Assembly: GCF_019468465.1 (NCBI RefSeq)
Contig: NZ_CP080519.1
Location: 2,929,001 to 2,993,000, forward strand
Length of the DNA stretch: 64,000 nt
Direction: 5' to 3'
Origin: Amycolatopsis sp. DSM 110486
GTDB lineage: Bacteria > Actinomycetota > Actinomycetes > Mycobacteriales > Pseudonocardiaceae
A model generated the notes under the pieces. That model had not been told where the DNA came from and searched no databases. It saw only the letters and a list, made by a program, of their open reading frames with translations. Positions within the stretch are counted from its first letter, which is position 1, and every line of letters begins with the position of its first letter. Below, one piece after another: positions 16,807 to 24,840 of the stretch. The translations under genes and the position numbers were made by a program.

Positions 16807-16891
16807 GCGCCCCAATGCGGCGTTGGTTGCACCCAATGCACCCAACGCGGCGTTCGTTGCGCCCAACGCACCGAACGCCACATTGGGGCGC
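16807..16891. repeat. 85-bp iterated palindromic element
   Basis: The ends GCGCCCCAATG and CATTGGGGCGC are exact reverse complements. Inside, CGGCGTT occurs twice and CCAACGC recurs on either strand, so units of the form CCCAA(T/C)G-CGGCGTT alternate in orientation. Looks like an intergenic REP-type family member rather than a terminator: it starts 47 bp after ispF and has no T tract. Confidence 0.7.
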
Positions 16892-17041
16892 TTTGACGAC
16901 CCCCACCCACCACCACCCGCCCAACCAACTCACCACCCACCCAGGCCGCGTCCACCCTCCCCACCGCCGCCCAACCACGCGACGAAACCCCGCACCCAGA
17001 CCCGCCCCGGCACCCCGATCCGAAGCCCCTTTGCGGCCGGC

Positions 17042-17083
17042 GAGCTTGTGTCAAGGCACGCTTTCCCGCCTTGACACAAGCTC
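17042..17083. repeat. Perfect 16-bp inverted repeat
   Basis: GAGCTTGTGTCAAGGC (17042-17057) is the exact reverse complement of 17068-17083, with a 10-nt loop. No T tract follows on either strand. Nearly 300 bp downstream of ispF, so not an obvious terminator. Confidence 0.7.
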
Positions 17084-17251
17084 ACCGGCCGTCAACACAA
17101 TCCAGCTTCGGGGTGCACGCCCAACGCAACACGCCCTGCGAGGCCCCGAACCCGCATACCCCACCGCAACCCGCCCCGCGAGGACCGAGAACCCACCCCA
17201 CACAAACCCGACGCCGCTCCCGCGAGAACCAGATCTAGATAAAGTGACCAC

Positions 17252-17938
17252 GTGGCCATCAACGCAGTCCTTTTCGACTTCTCCGGCACCCTCTTCCGAC
17301 TGGAGCAGGACTCCTCCTGGCTCACCGACGTCATCGACGACCACGGCCAGACCCTCGACCTCGAAGCCCAGACCGAGCTCATGCGCCGCATGACCGCCCC
17401 CGTCGGCCAGGTCGTCGAACTCGACGCCGAATACCGACAGGCCTGGAACGACCGAGACCTGGACCCCGACCTCCACCGCAAGGTCTATCTCGAAGTCCTC
17501 TCCCGCTCCGGCGTCCCCCACCGCGACCAGGCCGAAGCCCTCTACAATCGCCTGATCACCCCCAGCGAATGGACGCCTTACCCCGACACCGAAGCCGCCC
17601 TCAAACTCGGCGCCGCGGGCGGCCGCAAGGTCGGCGTCCTCAGCAACATCGCCTTCGACATCCGCCCCGCCTTCACGCAGCGCGGCTGGGACACCCACGT
17701 CTCGTCGTTCGTGCTGTCCTTCGAGGTCGGAGCCGTCAAACCGCAGCCGGAGATCTTCCGCGCCGCCATCGACCAGCTGGGCGTCGGCGCCGAAGAGACC
17801 CTGATGATCGGCGACAGCGAAGATGCCGACGGCGGTGCCCGCGCGCTGGGCTGCGCGTTCGAGCTCGTCGACCCGCTGCCCACCGCCGAACGACCGGACG
17901 CACTTCTCGGGGCTTTGCGCAAGCACGACGTCTTTTGA
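17252..17938 (+). CDS. HAD-superfamily hydrolase with unusual motif I
   Basis: 228 aa HAD-IA type protein. Motif I is VLFDFSGTLF: the nucleophile Asp9 is present, but the second Asp (general acid in phosphatases) is Ser11. Other motifs are standard: GVLSNIAFD (motif II region), EVGAVKPQPEIF (Lys motif III) and LMIGDSEDADGGA (motif IV). The D-to-S change argues against a classical phosphatase and leaves dehalogenase-like or altered chemistry possible. GTG 17252 has no clear ribosome site. Followed by cysS at 42 bp; not part of the mycobacterial version of this locus. Confidence 0.85.
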   Translation: MAINAVLFDFSGTLFRLEQDSSWLTDVIDDHGQTLDLEAQTELMRRMTAPVGQVVELDAEYRQAWNDRDLDPDLHRKVYLEVLSRSGVPHRDQAEALYNRLITPSEWTPYPDTEAALKLGAAGGRKVGVLSNIAFDIRPAFTQRGWDTHVSSFVLSFEVGAVKPQPEIFRAAIDQLGVGAEETLMIGDSEDADGGARALGCAFELVDPLPTAERPDALLGALRKHDVF

Positions 17939-17980
17939 CGTCTTGCGACGTCGCCCACACCGACCCCGTACCCTTTATGG

Positions 17981-19369
17981 GTGGCCCTACACCTGTTCGA
18001 CACCGCGACCCGTGCCTCTCGGGAGTTCGTTCCCGTCCGGAGCGGAACGGCGTCCATCTACCTGTGTGGCGCCACGGTGCAGGGCGTGCCCCACATCGGG
18101 CACGTGCGGGGAGTGCTGAACTACGACGTCCTGCGGCGCTGGCTGCTCCACAGTGGACTCGACGTGCTCCTGGTCCGCAACGTCACCGACATCGACGACA
18201 AGATCCTCACCAAGGCCGCCGAAGCGGGCCGGCCGTGGTGGGAGTGGGCGACCAAGCACGAGCGCGCGTTCGAGAAGGCCTACGACGACCTTGGCTGCCT
18301 CCCGCCGTCGGTCAACCCGCGCGCGACCGGGCACATCACGCAGATGATCACGCTCATGCAGCGGCTGATCGACAGCGGCCACGCGTATGCGGCCGAAGGT
18401 GACGTCTACTTCTCCGTGAAGTCGTTCGACGGCTATGGCAAGCTCTCGGGCCAGCAGCTCGACGAGGTGCAGCAGGGCGAGACACCGACCCGCGGCAAGC
18501 TCGATTCACGCGACTTCACGCTGTGGAAGAGCGCGAAGCCGGGCGAGCCGTCGTGGCCGACGCCGTGGGGCGACGGGCGGCCGGGCTGGCACCTGGAGTG
18601 CTCGGCGATGTCGACCAACTACCTCGGCCCGGAGTTCGACATCCACGGCGGCGGCGTCGACCTGGTCTTCCCGCACCACGAGAACGAGCGCGCGCAGTCG
18701 AACGCCGTCGGCGACCCGTTCGCGCGGTACTGGCTGCACAACGCGTGGGTGACGATGTCCGGCGAGAAGATGTCGAAGTCGCTGGGCAACACCGTGTCGA
18801 TCCCGGCGATGCTGGAGCGCTACCGCGCGCCCGAGCTGCGTTACTACCTCGTGCAGCCGCATTACCGCTCCACTGTCGAGTACTCCGACAACGCGGTCGC
18901 TGAGGCGGCGCAGGGTTACCGCCGCATCGAGGCGTTCCTGCGGCGCGCGGCGGCGGCCGGCGAGGTGCTCGCAGGCGCCGTGCAGCCGGACTTCGCCACC
19001 GCGATGGACGACGACCTGGCCACGCCGGCCGCGTTCGCCGTGGTGCACAACACGGTGCGCGACGGTAATGCCGCGCTCGACGCGGGCGATACCCCCAAGG
19101 CACTCGAGCTGGCTTCGTCGGTGCGCGCGATGACCGACGTGCTCGGCGTCGATCCGCTCTCGGACCGCTGGGCCGACGGCGGCGGCAGCGAGACCCCCGT
19201 CCGCGAAGCGCTCGACGAACTCGTACAAGGCCTGCTGGCCGAACGCCAGGAGGCGCGCGCCGCGAAGGACTTCGCGCGCGCGGACGCCGCCCGTGACCGC
19301 CTCACGCAGGCGGGCATCGTGGTTGAAGACACCCCGAACGGTCCGCAGTGGACGGTCAGGAACTCCTGA
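17981..19369 (+). CDS. cysS: Cysteinyl-tRNA synthetase
   Basis: 462 aa class I synthetase. The zinc-site Cys29 (LCGATVQ), HIGH at residues 38-41 and KMSKS at 263-267 are present, along with [21 protein letters not shown]. The C-terminal DALR-like helical domain is complete, which separates it from the shorter mycothiol ligase MshC (about 410 aa). Location after ispF and before rlmB matches M. tuberculosis Rv3580c. Start GTG 17981. Confidence 0.96.
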   Translation: MALHLFDTATRASREFVPVRSGTASIYLCGATVQGVPHIGHVRGVLNYDVLRRWLLHSGLDVLLVRNVTDIDDKILTKAAEAGRPWWEWATKHERAFEKAYDDLGCLPPSVNPRATGHITQMITLMQRLIDSGHAYAAEGDVYFSVKSFDGYGKLSGQQLDEVQQGETPTRGKLDSRDFTLWKSAKPGEPSWPTPWGDGRPGWHLECSAMSTNYLGPEFDIHGGGVDLVFPHHENERAQSNAVGDPFARYWLHNAWVTMSGEKMSKSLGNTVSIPAMLERYRAPELRYYLVQPHYRSTVEYSDNAVAEAAQGYRRIEAFLRRAAAAGEVLAGAVQPDFATAMDDDLATPAAFAVVHNTVRDGNAALDAGDTPKALELASSVRAMTDVLGVDPLSDRWADGGGSETPVREALDELVQGLLAERQEARAAKDFARADAARDRLTQAGIVVEDTPNGPQWTVRNS

Positions 19370-19406
19370 TCCGTTCCACTGCGGTGGATTAAGGACTCGG
19401 TTACAC

Positions 19407-20366
19407 ATGGCAGGGAACTCACGGCGTCAGGGCGCCGTCCGCAAGACCGGCACCAAGAAGGGCCAGGTCGTCGGCTCCGGCGGACAGCGGCGCAAGGCGC
19501 TCGAGGGCAAGGGCCCCACGCCGAAGGCCGAGGACCGGCCCGGGCACAAGGCGTACCGCTCCGCCAACGCCGCGAAGACGCGGGAGCAGGCGCGGCAGAA
19601 GAAGGCCGACCGTCCGGAGCTCATCGCCGGCCGCAACCCGGTCGTCGAGGCCCTGCGCGCCGACGTCCCGGGCGTCGCGCTGTATGTCGCGGTGAACATC
19701 GAGATCGACGACCGCGTGAACGAGGCCGTGCGCCTCGCGGCCGACAAGGGCATCTCCATCCTGGAGATCCCGCGCGAGGAGCTCGACCGCAAGACCAACC
19801 GCGCCATGCACCAGGGCCTGGGCCTTCAGGTGCCGCCGTTCGAGTACGCCCACCCGGACGACCTCATGGAAGCCGCGCGCGACTCGGGCAGCACCCCGCT
19901 GTTCGTCGCGCTGGACGGCGTGACGGACCCGCGCAACCTCGGCGCGGTCATCCGGTCGGCCGCCGCGTTCGGCGCTCACGGCGTGCTCCTGCCCGAACGT
20001 CGCAGCGCCGGCATGACGGCCGTCGCGTGGCGAACGAGCGCCGGCACGGCCGCCAAGCTCCCCATCGCCGTCGCGACGAACCTCACGCGCCAGTTGAAGG
20101 CGTGGGCGTCGAAGGGCCTGATGATCGTGGGCCTCGACGCGGACGGCACCGTGGACATCGATTCCCTGGAGCTCGCGGCAGACCCGCTGGTCATCGTCCT
20201 TGGCTCCGAGGGCCGCGGCCTGTCGCGCCTGGTGCGCGAGACCTGCGACGCCACGGTGTCCATCCCGATGGCGGCGGGCGTCGAGTCCCTGAACGCCTCG
20301 GTGGCCGCCGGCGTGCTGCTGGCGGAGGTCGCGCGCCGTCGCCGTGCGGCGGGCCGGCTGAGCTGA
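19407..20366 (+). CDS. rlmB: 23S rRNA (guanosine-2'-O-)-methyltransferase RlmB-type (SpoU family)
   Basis: 319 aa SPOUT methyltransferase. Residues 1-70 form a long Lys/Arg/Gly-rich RNA-binding tail typical of actinobacterial versions; residues ~72-150 are the substrate-binding domain ([13 protein letters not shown]). The catalytic trefoil-knot domain has [25 protein letters not shown] and [17 protein letters not shown]. Start ATG 19407. Directly downstream of cysS by 37 bp, so probably the last gene of the carD-cysS run; a hairpin follows. Confidence 0.95.
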   Translation: MAGNSRRQGAVRKTGTKKGQVVGSGGQRRKALEGKGPTPKAEDRPGHKAYRSANAAKTREQARQKKADRPELIAGRNPVVEALRADVPGVALYVAVNIEIDDRVNEAVRLAADKGISILEIPREELDRKTNRAMHQGLGLQVPPFEYAHPDDLMEAARDSGSTPLFVALDGVTDPRNLGAVIRSAAAFGAHGVLLPERRSAGMTAVAWRTSAGTAAKLPIAVATNLTRQLKAWASKGLMIVGLDADGTVDIDSLELAADPLVIVLGSEGRGLSRLVRETCDATVSIPMAAGVESLNASVAAGVLLAEVARRRRAAGRLS

Positions 20367-20375
20367 CGTTTCTTC

Positions 20376-20419
20376 GACCACTGCCGGGCTGCCTGTCATC
20401 GGGCGGCCCGGCAGCGGTC
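20376..20419 (+). terminator. Hairpin terminator after rlmB
   Basis: CTGCCGGGCTGCC (20381-20393) pairs with GGCGGCCCGGCAG (20402-20414) with one G-T, extended by an outer GACC/GGTC. It lies 10 bp after the rlmB stop. No T tract. Confidence 0.7.
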
Positions 20420-20559
20420 TGAACCCTTCGGTACGACCGGTCCGGTTGCCCCTTCGGCTATCACCCTCAGTGATTCGCGTCGGGATCCGCTGGCCTTCAC
20501 TCCACCGGGCCACCCGCTCGGGCTAAGGTCAGCTCCGGAACCGAGGGGGTCCGTCACCG

Positions 20560-21993
20560 ATGTCGTTCGTTTCGCCGCTGTTCTTGTGGTACTTCATGCC
20601 CGCGGTGCTGATCGCCGTGCTGGTGTGCCCGCGCAGCTGGCGCAACGGCATCGTCGCGGTGGCGAGCCTGCTGTTCTACACGATCGGCGCCGGTCCGTAC
20701 CTGTTCCTGCTGCTCGGCTGCATGGCCGTCAACTTCCTCGCCGGCCCGTCGCTCGAACCCAGCCCCTGGGACGTCCGCAGCTCGCGGCGCAAGCGGATCC
20801 TCATCGGACTCGTCACGCTCGACGTGCTGGTGCTCGTCATCTGGAAGTACGCGGGCTTCGCGACGCAGCAGATCGCGGCCGTCGCGCACTGGTTCGGCGG
20901 TGATGTCGGCGTCGCGAGCATCGTGGTGCCGATCGGCATCTCGTTCTACACGTTCCACCACATTTCGTACGTCGTGGACATCTACCGCGGCGAGCGTCGC
21001 GCGCTTCGCAACCCCGTGTCATTCGCGGCATACATCGCGATGTTCCCGCAGCTCATCGCCGGTCCCATCGTGCGCTACCGCGAGATCGCGGACCAGCTGC
21101 CGCAGCAGCGTTCCCACCGCCTCGACGACATCGCCGCCGGCTTCCCGCGGTTCGCGCTGGGCCTCTGCAAGAAGTCCATCGTCGCCGACTCGCTCAGCCC
21201 GATGGTCGAAGCGTGCTTCTCCACGCCCCCCGACCAGATGACCTTCGCGACGGCCTGGCTCGGCGCTATCGGCTACACGCTGCAGCTGTTCTTCGACTTC
21301 TCGGGCTACTCGGACATGGCCATCGGCCTCGGCCGCATGCTGGGCTTCCGCCTCCCGGAGAACTTCGCGCGACCGTACTCGTCGGTCACCATCACGGAAT
21401 TCTGGCGCCGCTGGCACATGTCCCTGTCCCGCTGGTTCCGCGACTACGTCTACATCCCCCTCGGCGGCAACCGCTCAGGCGCCGGCAAGACCTACCGCAA
21501 CCTCTGCATCGTCTTCGTACTGACCGGTTTCTGGCACGGCGCCCAATGGACCTTCCTGGTCTGGGGCTGCTACCACGGCGCCCTCCTGGTCATCGAACGC
21601 CGCTTCAACCTGGGCGACACCCCGGCCGGCCCGGCCGCCCGCATCGCCCGCCGGGTGCTGACCCTGGTCCTCGTGGTGTTCGGCTGGGTGTTCTTCCGCT
21701 CCACCGACCTGCCGCACGCGCTGAGCATGATCGGCCACATGCTCCTGCCGGACTTCGGCGGGCTCGGCGATGTGGTCTCGAGCGCGCTGACGAACCAGCG
21801 GTTGGTGATTTTGCTCTTGGCGCTGACGGTGTTTGTGCTGCCGGCGCATCCCGTTACGGGACCGCTGCTGGAGTCTTCGCGCACGCGTCCGGCGACAGCT
21901 TTGCGGGTGGGCGTGATGACGGCCGGGTTGGTTTATGCCGCGATTCTGGTGGCGACGGGGACGTTCAGTCCGTTCTTGTACTACCAGTTCTAG
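20560..21993 (+). CDS. MBOAT family O-acyltransferase (AlgI-like)
   Basis: 477 aa polytopic membrane acyltransferase with about eleven hydrophobic segments. Family landmarks: VVPIGISFYTFHHISYVVD, FPQLIAGPIVRY, FFDFSGYSDMAIGLGRMLG, FRDYVYIPLGGNR and the active His326 in TGFWHGAQWTF. AlgI-type proteins pass acetyl groups across the membrane to an AlgJ/AlgX-like protein that acetylates exported glycans. Such a partner is encoded 5.4 kb downstream (27362). Start ATG 20560. The acceptor glycan is unknown. Confidence 0.94.
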   Translation: MSFVSPLFLWYFMPAVLIAVLVCPRSWRNGIVAVASLLFYTIGAGPYLFLLLGCMAVNFLAGPSLEPSPWDVRSSRRKRILIGLVTLDVLVLVIWKYAGFATQQIAAVAHWFGGDVGVASIVVPIGISFYTFHHISYVVDIYRGERRALRNPVSFAAYIAMFPQLIAGPIVRYREIADQLPQQRSHRLDDIAAGFPRFALGLCKKSIVADSLSPMVEACFSTPPDQMTFATAWLGAIGYTLQLFFDFSGYSDMAIGLGRMLGFRLPENFARPYSSVTITEFWRRWHMSLSRWFRDYVYIPLGGNRSGAGKTYRNLCIVFVLTGFWHGAQWTFLVWGCYHGALLVIERRFNLGDTPAGPAARIARRVLTLVLVVFGWVFFRSTDLPHALSMIGHMLLPDFGGLGDVVSSALTNQRLVILLLALTVFVLPAHPVTGPLLESSRTRPATALRVGVMTAGLVYAAILVATGTFSPFLYYQF

Positions 21994-22068
21994 CCGCGCG
22001 AAAATTCGCAATGGGAATCGGCGGCTGTCTGCGCACCCTGTACCTCCGTGGGCAACGAAGGGTCCAGC

Positions 22069-22554
22069 GTGACAGCCGATCAGCAGCGGTTCCGCGATCA
22101 GCGGCTGACCGCATGGCATTTCGCCGCCGGTGAGGTGCTGGTGCGCTGCCCGCGGTGTGCGGAATGCGCCAGGGTGGTTGTCGTGCCGGGGGTGGGTGCG
22201 GAGCTGCGGGAGGCCCGACGGCTGGTGTGTGGGCGGTGCGGGTATCTCCGGGACCAGACCGGTGGGACGCGATATGGGCCGGTGCCGACTGGGCCCGTGC
22301 GCGATCCGTATCTGAGGGAGCCGCTGTGGCTGCAAGGCGATTGCGGCGGGAATGTGCTGTGGGCGTACAACGAAGCGCACCTTGATTATCTCGAGGCCTT
22401 TGTCGGTGCGAGGCTTCGGGAGAAGGTCGTTGTCGGCGAGGGTGAGTGGCGGCGGCGGATGACGATGGTCGCCAAGCTGCCGGCATGGCTCAAGTCGGCG
22501 AAGAATCGCGAAAGTGTGCTGCGCGGAATTCAGCGGATGCGGGCAACGCTTTAG
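22069..22554 (+). CDS. Hypothetical protein with zinc-ribbon-like cysteines
   Basis: 161 aa, function unknown. GTG 22069 is chosen because GAAGGG lies 8 bases upstream; another GTG at 22048 would add 7 residues. Residues ~28-62 contain CPRCAEC and, after a 24-residue spacer, CGRCG: a zinc-ribbon arrangement that suggests nucleic-acid or protein binding. A middle Gly/Pro-rich part follows, then a helical C-terminus (AYNEAHLDYLEAFVGARLRE...). Soluble. It sits 75 bp after the MBOAT gene on the same strand and overlaps the convergent aldolase gene by 4 nt. Confidence 0.7.
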   Translation: MTADQQRFRDQRLTAWHFAAGEVLVRCPRCAECARVVVVPGVGAELREARRLVCGRCGYLRDQTGGTRYGPVPTGPVRDPYLREPLWLQGDCGGNVLWAYNEAHLDYLEAFVGARLREKVVVGEGEWRRRMTMVAKLPAWLKSAKNRESVLRGIQRMRATL

Positions 22555-23201
22555 CCCTGGCCGTAACCGCGAAGTTTTTCCACCACATGCTCAATCTCAG
22601 CCGCCGGCAACAAAGCCGGGGTACCGGACGAGCGGGCCAACAGCCACACCTGACAGAGCCACTCCAATTGCTGAGCACGGTCATAAGCCGCAGCCAGTGT
22701 GGACCCGTAGGTGACCGTGCCGTGGTTGGCCAGCAGGCAGCCCCGGCGAGCCTCCAGCGCCGGGAGGATGTGGGCGGCAAGAGCGTGAGTGCCGTAGGTC
22801 GCGTAGGGGGCGACGCGGATGGTGGGGCCGAGGGTGGCCACCAGGTAGTGGATGGGCGGGAGCTCGTCGACCAGCGTCGACGCGGCGGTGGCGTGGGCGG
22901 AGTGCGTGTGGACGACCGCGTTCACCGGGGCGCCGTCGGGGTCGGTGGCGTGGTTGTAGATGGTCAGGTGCATGGGCAGTTCGCTGGTGGGCCGGAGACT
23001 GCCATCGACGAGCTCTCCGTCCAAGCCGACGATCGGGATGTCGGCCGGCTGCAAAGTCGCGTAGTCCACACCGGTGGGGGTGACGGCGACGAGGGCGCCG
23101 TCGCGGATGGAGAGGTTGCCGGAGGTGGCGACGACGAGGCCGTCCGACGCCAGGCGGCGGGCGTAGGTGCACAGCGCCGCGCGTTCGTCTTCGAGGATCA
23201 A
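22551..23201 (-). CDS. Class II aldolase/adducin family protein (fuculose-phosphate-aldolase-like)
   Basis: 216 aa zinc-dependent aldolase-fold enzyme; relatives include L-fuculose-1-phosphate aldolase and L-ribulose-5-phosphate 4-epimerase. Visible motifs: ATSGNLSIRDG (phosphate-binding), candidate catalytic Glu74 in TSELPMH, zinc ligands His98/His100 in VVHTHSAH, and NHGTVTYG. The start is TTG 23201, selected because GGAGG stands 9 bases upstream; the frame is open further but without a ribosome site. Substrate not determinable. Confidence 0.88.
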   Translation of the reverse strand: MILEDERAALCTYARRLASDGLVVATSGNLSIRDGALVAVTPTGVDYATLQPADIPIVGLDGELVDGSLRPTSELPMHLTIYNHATDPDGAPVNAVVHTHSAHATAASTLVDELPPIHYLVATLGPTIRVAPYATYGTHALAAHILPALEARRGCLLANHGTVTYGSTLAAAYDRAQQLEWLCQVWLLARSSGTPALLPAAEIEHVVEKLRGYGQG

Positions 23202-23282
23202 GAGACAAAACCTCCGCAACCGGCGCTGGTGGATATCGACATTCTCGGGGCGAACATCCGTGCGGCGGGAATCGGCGACCCT

Positions 23283-23319
23283 GAAAAAAGAGCGGGCCCA
23301 CCAAGTGTGGTGGGCCCGC
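23283..23319 (-). terminator. Intrinsic terminator of the coiled-coil gene
   Basis: On the minus strand GCGGGCCCACCA pairs with TGGTGGGCCCGC (23292-23319, 4-nt loop), followed by CTCTTTTTT. It starts 12 bp beyond the stop at 23332. A textbook Rho-independent terminator, rare in this GC-rich window. Confidence 0.93.
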
Positions 23320-23331
23320 GGAAGGGTGGGG

Positions 23332-24471
23332 TCAGCGAGCGGCGACGTCCTCCGACCCAAAGGCAGCGTCCTCAACGGACTCCGGCTCCGTAGCCGCCTG
23401 GTCCGCCGGGTTCAGCAGGCGCAGGGCTTCCTGAACGGCGACATTCGTAGCGGCCAATCGGTCCGCCACCCGCGAGCGCAGGTCGAGCGCCAGGGTGCGG
23501 GCTTCGGTGGCCTCGGTCTGCTTCTGGAGGGCGTCGGCGAGGGCGGTGTCCGTCTGGGAGCGCTTGGCGGCGATCTCCTCGGACGCGGCACGGTCGGCTT
23601 CGGCGCGGGCGGCGGCGGAGGCGGCTTCGGCGGCGGCGTCGGCCTCGACGCGGGCGCGGGTGGCCGATTCGTCGGCTTCGGCGCGGGCGCGGGCGGCGGC
23701 TTCGTCGGCTTCGGTGCGGGCGCGATCGGCGGTGGCCGTGCGGGTCGCGATGTCTTCATTCGCGGCAGCGGTCCGCGTGGCGATGTCTTCGTTGGCGGCG
23801 GCCGTCCGCGAAGAAATGTCCTCGTCCGCGGCAGCGGTGCGCGTGGCGATGTCTTCGTCAGCCGCAGCCGTGCGCGTAGCGATATCTTCATTCGCCGCAG
23901 CCGTGCGCGAAGCGATGTCCTCGTCGGCAGTCCGGGTCCGACGCTCGATGTCCGCGTCCGCGGCAGCCGTGCGCTGGTCGATGTCAGCCTCGGCCGAAGC
24001 GATGCGCGACGCGATGTCCGCCTGCGCCTCCGTAAGCAGCCGCTCGCGCTCGGCTTCCGCTTCCTTGCCCAGACGCTCGACGGTCCGCTGCGACTCGTGC
24101 GCGTATTTGTCCGCCTCGGCGCGGGTGGCGGCGGCGTCGGCTTCGGCCGCGGCGCGGAGGTCGGCGATTTCTTCCTCGGCGAGCTGCATCATCATGCGCA
24201 CGCGCTCGGCCATCGCTCCGGCGCCGGACGGGCTCGAGCTCAGCCGCACAAGGGCGGCCTTCGTCTCGGACAGCTCGTTCTGCGTAGTGGTGAGGGCCTT
24301 GGACAGCTCACCGGCCGTCGCGATGGCGTCATCGCGGCTGTGGGACGTCTCCCTCAGCTCGCGCGCGAGCGCGGTGAGCCGCTCGTCGACCTGGCGCTGG
24401 TTGTAACCCCTGACCGCGACTGCGAACGGGGCGCTCTTGGGAGTGGCTTCGGACTTCTCAGGCGCGACCAT
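23332..24471 (-). CDS. DivIVA-like coiled-coil protein with 11-residue repeats
   Basis: 379 aa, almost entirely predicted coiled coil. The N-terminus (residues ~15-40, FAVAVRGYNQRQVDERLTAL) resembles the start of DivIVA-domain proteins (Wag31/FilP-like), where the GYxxxQVDxfl motif binds membrane curvature. Residues 151-249 are nine tandem hendecads of consensus EDIATRTAAAD, followed by another Ala/Arg/Glu coiled coil and an acidic tail. Likely a cytoskeletal or polar-growth scaffold (inference). ATG 24471 follows AAGGTGG. Transcribed singly, ended by the terminator at 23283-23319. Confidence 0.82.
   Translation of the reverse strand: MVAPEKSEATPKSAPFAVAVRGYNQRQVDERLTALARELRETSHSRDDAIATAGELSKALTTTQNELSETKAALVRLSSSPSGAGAMAERVRMMMQLAEEEIADLRAAAEADAAATRAEADKYAHESQRTVERLGKEAEAERERLLTEAQADIASRIASAEADIDQRTAAADADIERRTRTADEDIASRTAAANEDIATRTAAADEDIATRTAAADEDISSRTAAANEDIATRTAAANEDIATRTATADRARTEADEAAARARAEADESATRARVEADAAAEAASAAARAEADRAASEEIAAKRSQTDTALADALQKQTEATEARTLALDLRSRVADRLAATNVAVQEALRLLNPADQAATEPESVEDAAFGSEDVAAR
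23725..24021 (-). repeat. Nine in-frame 33-bp tandem repeats
   Basis: Encodes nine consecutive 11-residue units (ADIASRIASAE, ADIDQRTAAAD, ADIERRTRTAD, EDIASRTAAAN, EDIATRTAAAD twice, EDISSRTAAAN, EDIATRTAAAN, EDIATRTATAD). Units 4-9 are almost identical, pointing to recent duplication or homogenisation. Confidence 0.9.
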
Positions 24472-24840
24472 CGGGCCACCTTAGTGAGGGCAGGTCCGTG
24501 TTTACGTACCGCCAAACGGCTGCATTACAAAATGCGCTACCCCCGGTCACGCATGGCATCGCAGACGAGGAGGGACGACGGGGATAACAACACGGAAACA
24601 GCGGGAGACCGGAATGGACAGTCCGAAACAACGCGCCGGATCGATCTTCGGCCCGACCAGCACGAGCCCGGCGAATACGTGGCCCCGACAAGCCACCACC
24701 GTCGATCCGCAGTCGAGCCGGCCCGAAGCCCACCCCACAGCCGAGCCGGCCCGAACCGGTGAACGCCCGACGCGGCTCCCCGGCGCACTGCCCGCCGCCC
24801 GCTACCGTGCGCGTGAGCGCGACACGGGGAGGCAAGCGCG
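24472..24840. other. 369-bp divergent intergenic region
   Basis: Between the coiled-coil gene (minus) and the first DUF445 gene (plus). It holds a small dyad GCATT-acaa-AATGC at 24522-24535 in an AT-richer patch near the coiled-coil gene, which may belong to that gene's promoter. The rest shows no recognisable element and no supported frame. Confidence 0.5.

Larger units (their letters stand above)
16760..17251. other. 492-bp gene-free interval with two repeat elements
   Basis: Between ispF and the HAD gene. It holds an iterated palindrome (16807-16891), a C/A-rich low-complexity run (about 16900-16980) and a perfect hairpin (17042-17083). Open frames across it are Pro/Arg/His-rich artefacts of composition. 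The HAD gene's promoter is presumably in the last 150 bp, where the sequence turns AT-richer just before the start (agatctagataaag). Confidence 0.6.

Noticed and set aside
16815..17393. A 192-codon open frame across the ispF-HAD interval
   Set aside because: It runs through the palindromic element and a C/A-rich stretch, is Pro/His/Thr-biased, has no ribosome site, and enters the HAD gene in the wrong frame.
17981..19369. MshC (mycothiol ligase) instead of CysS
   Set aside because: The length, the complete C-terminal domain and the position between ispF and rlmB fit CysS.
23725..24021. Tandem 33-bp repeats as a CRISPR array
   Set aside because: The repeats are contiguous without unique spacers and stay in frame within a coiled-coil gene.
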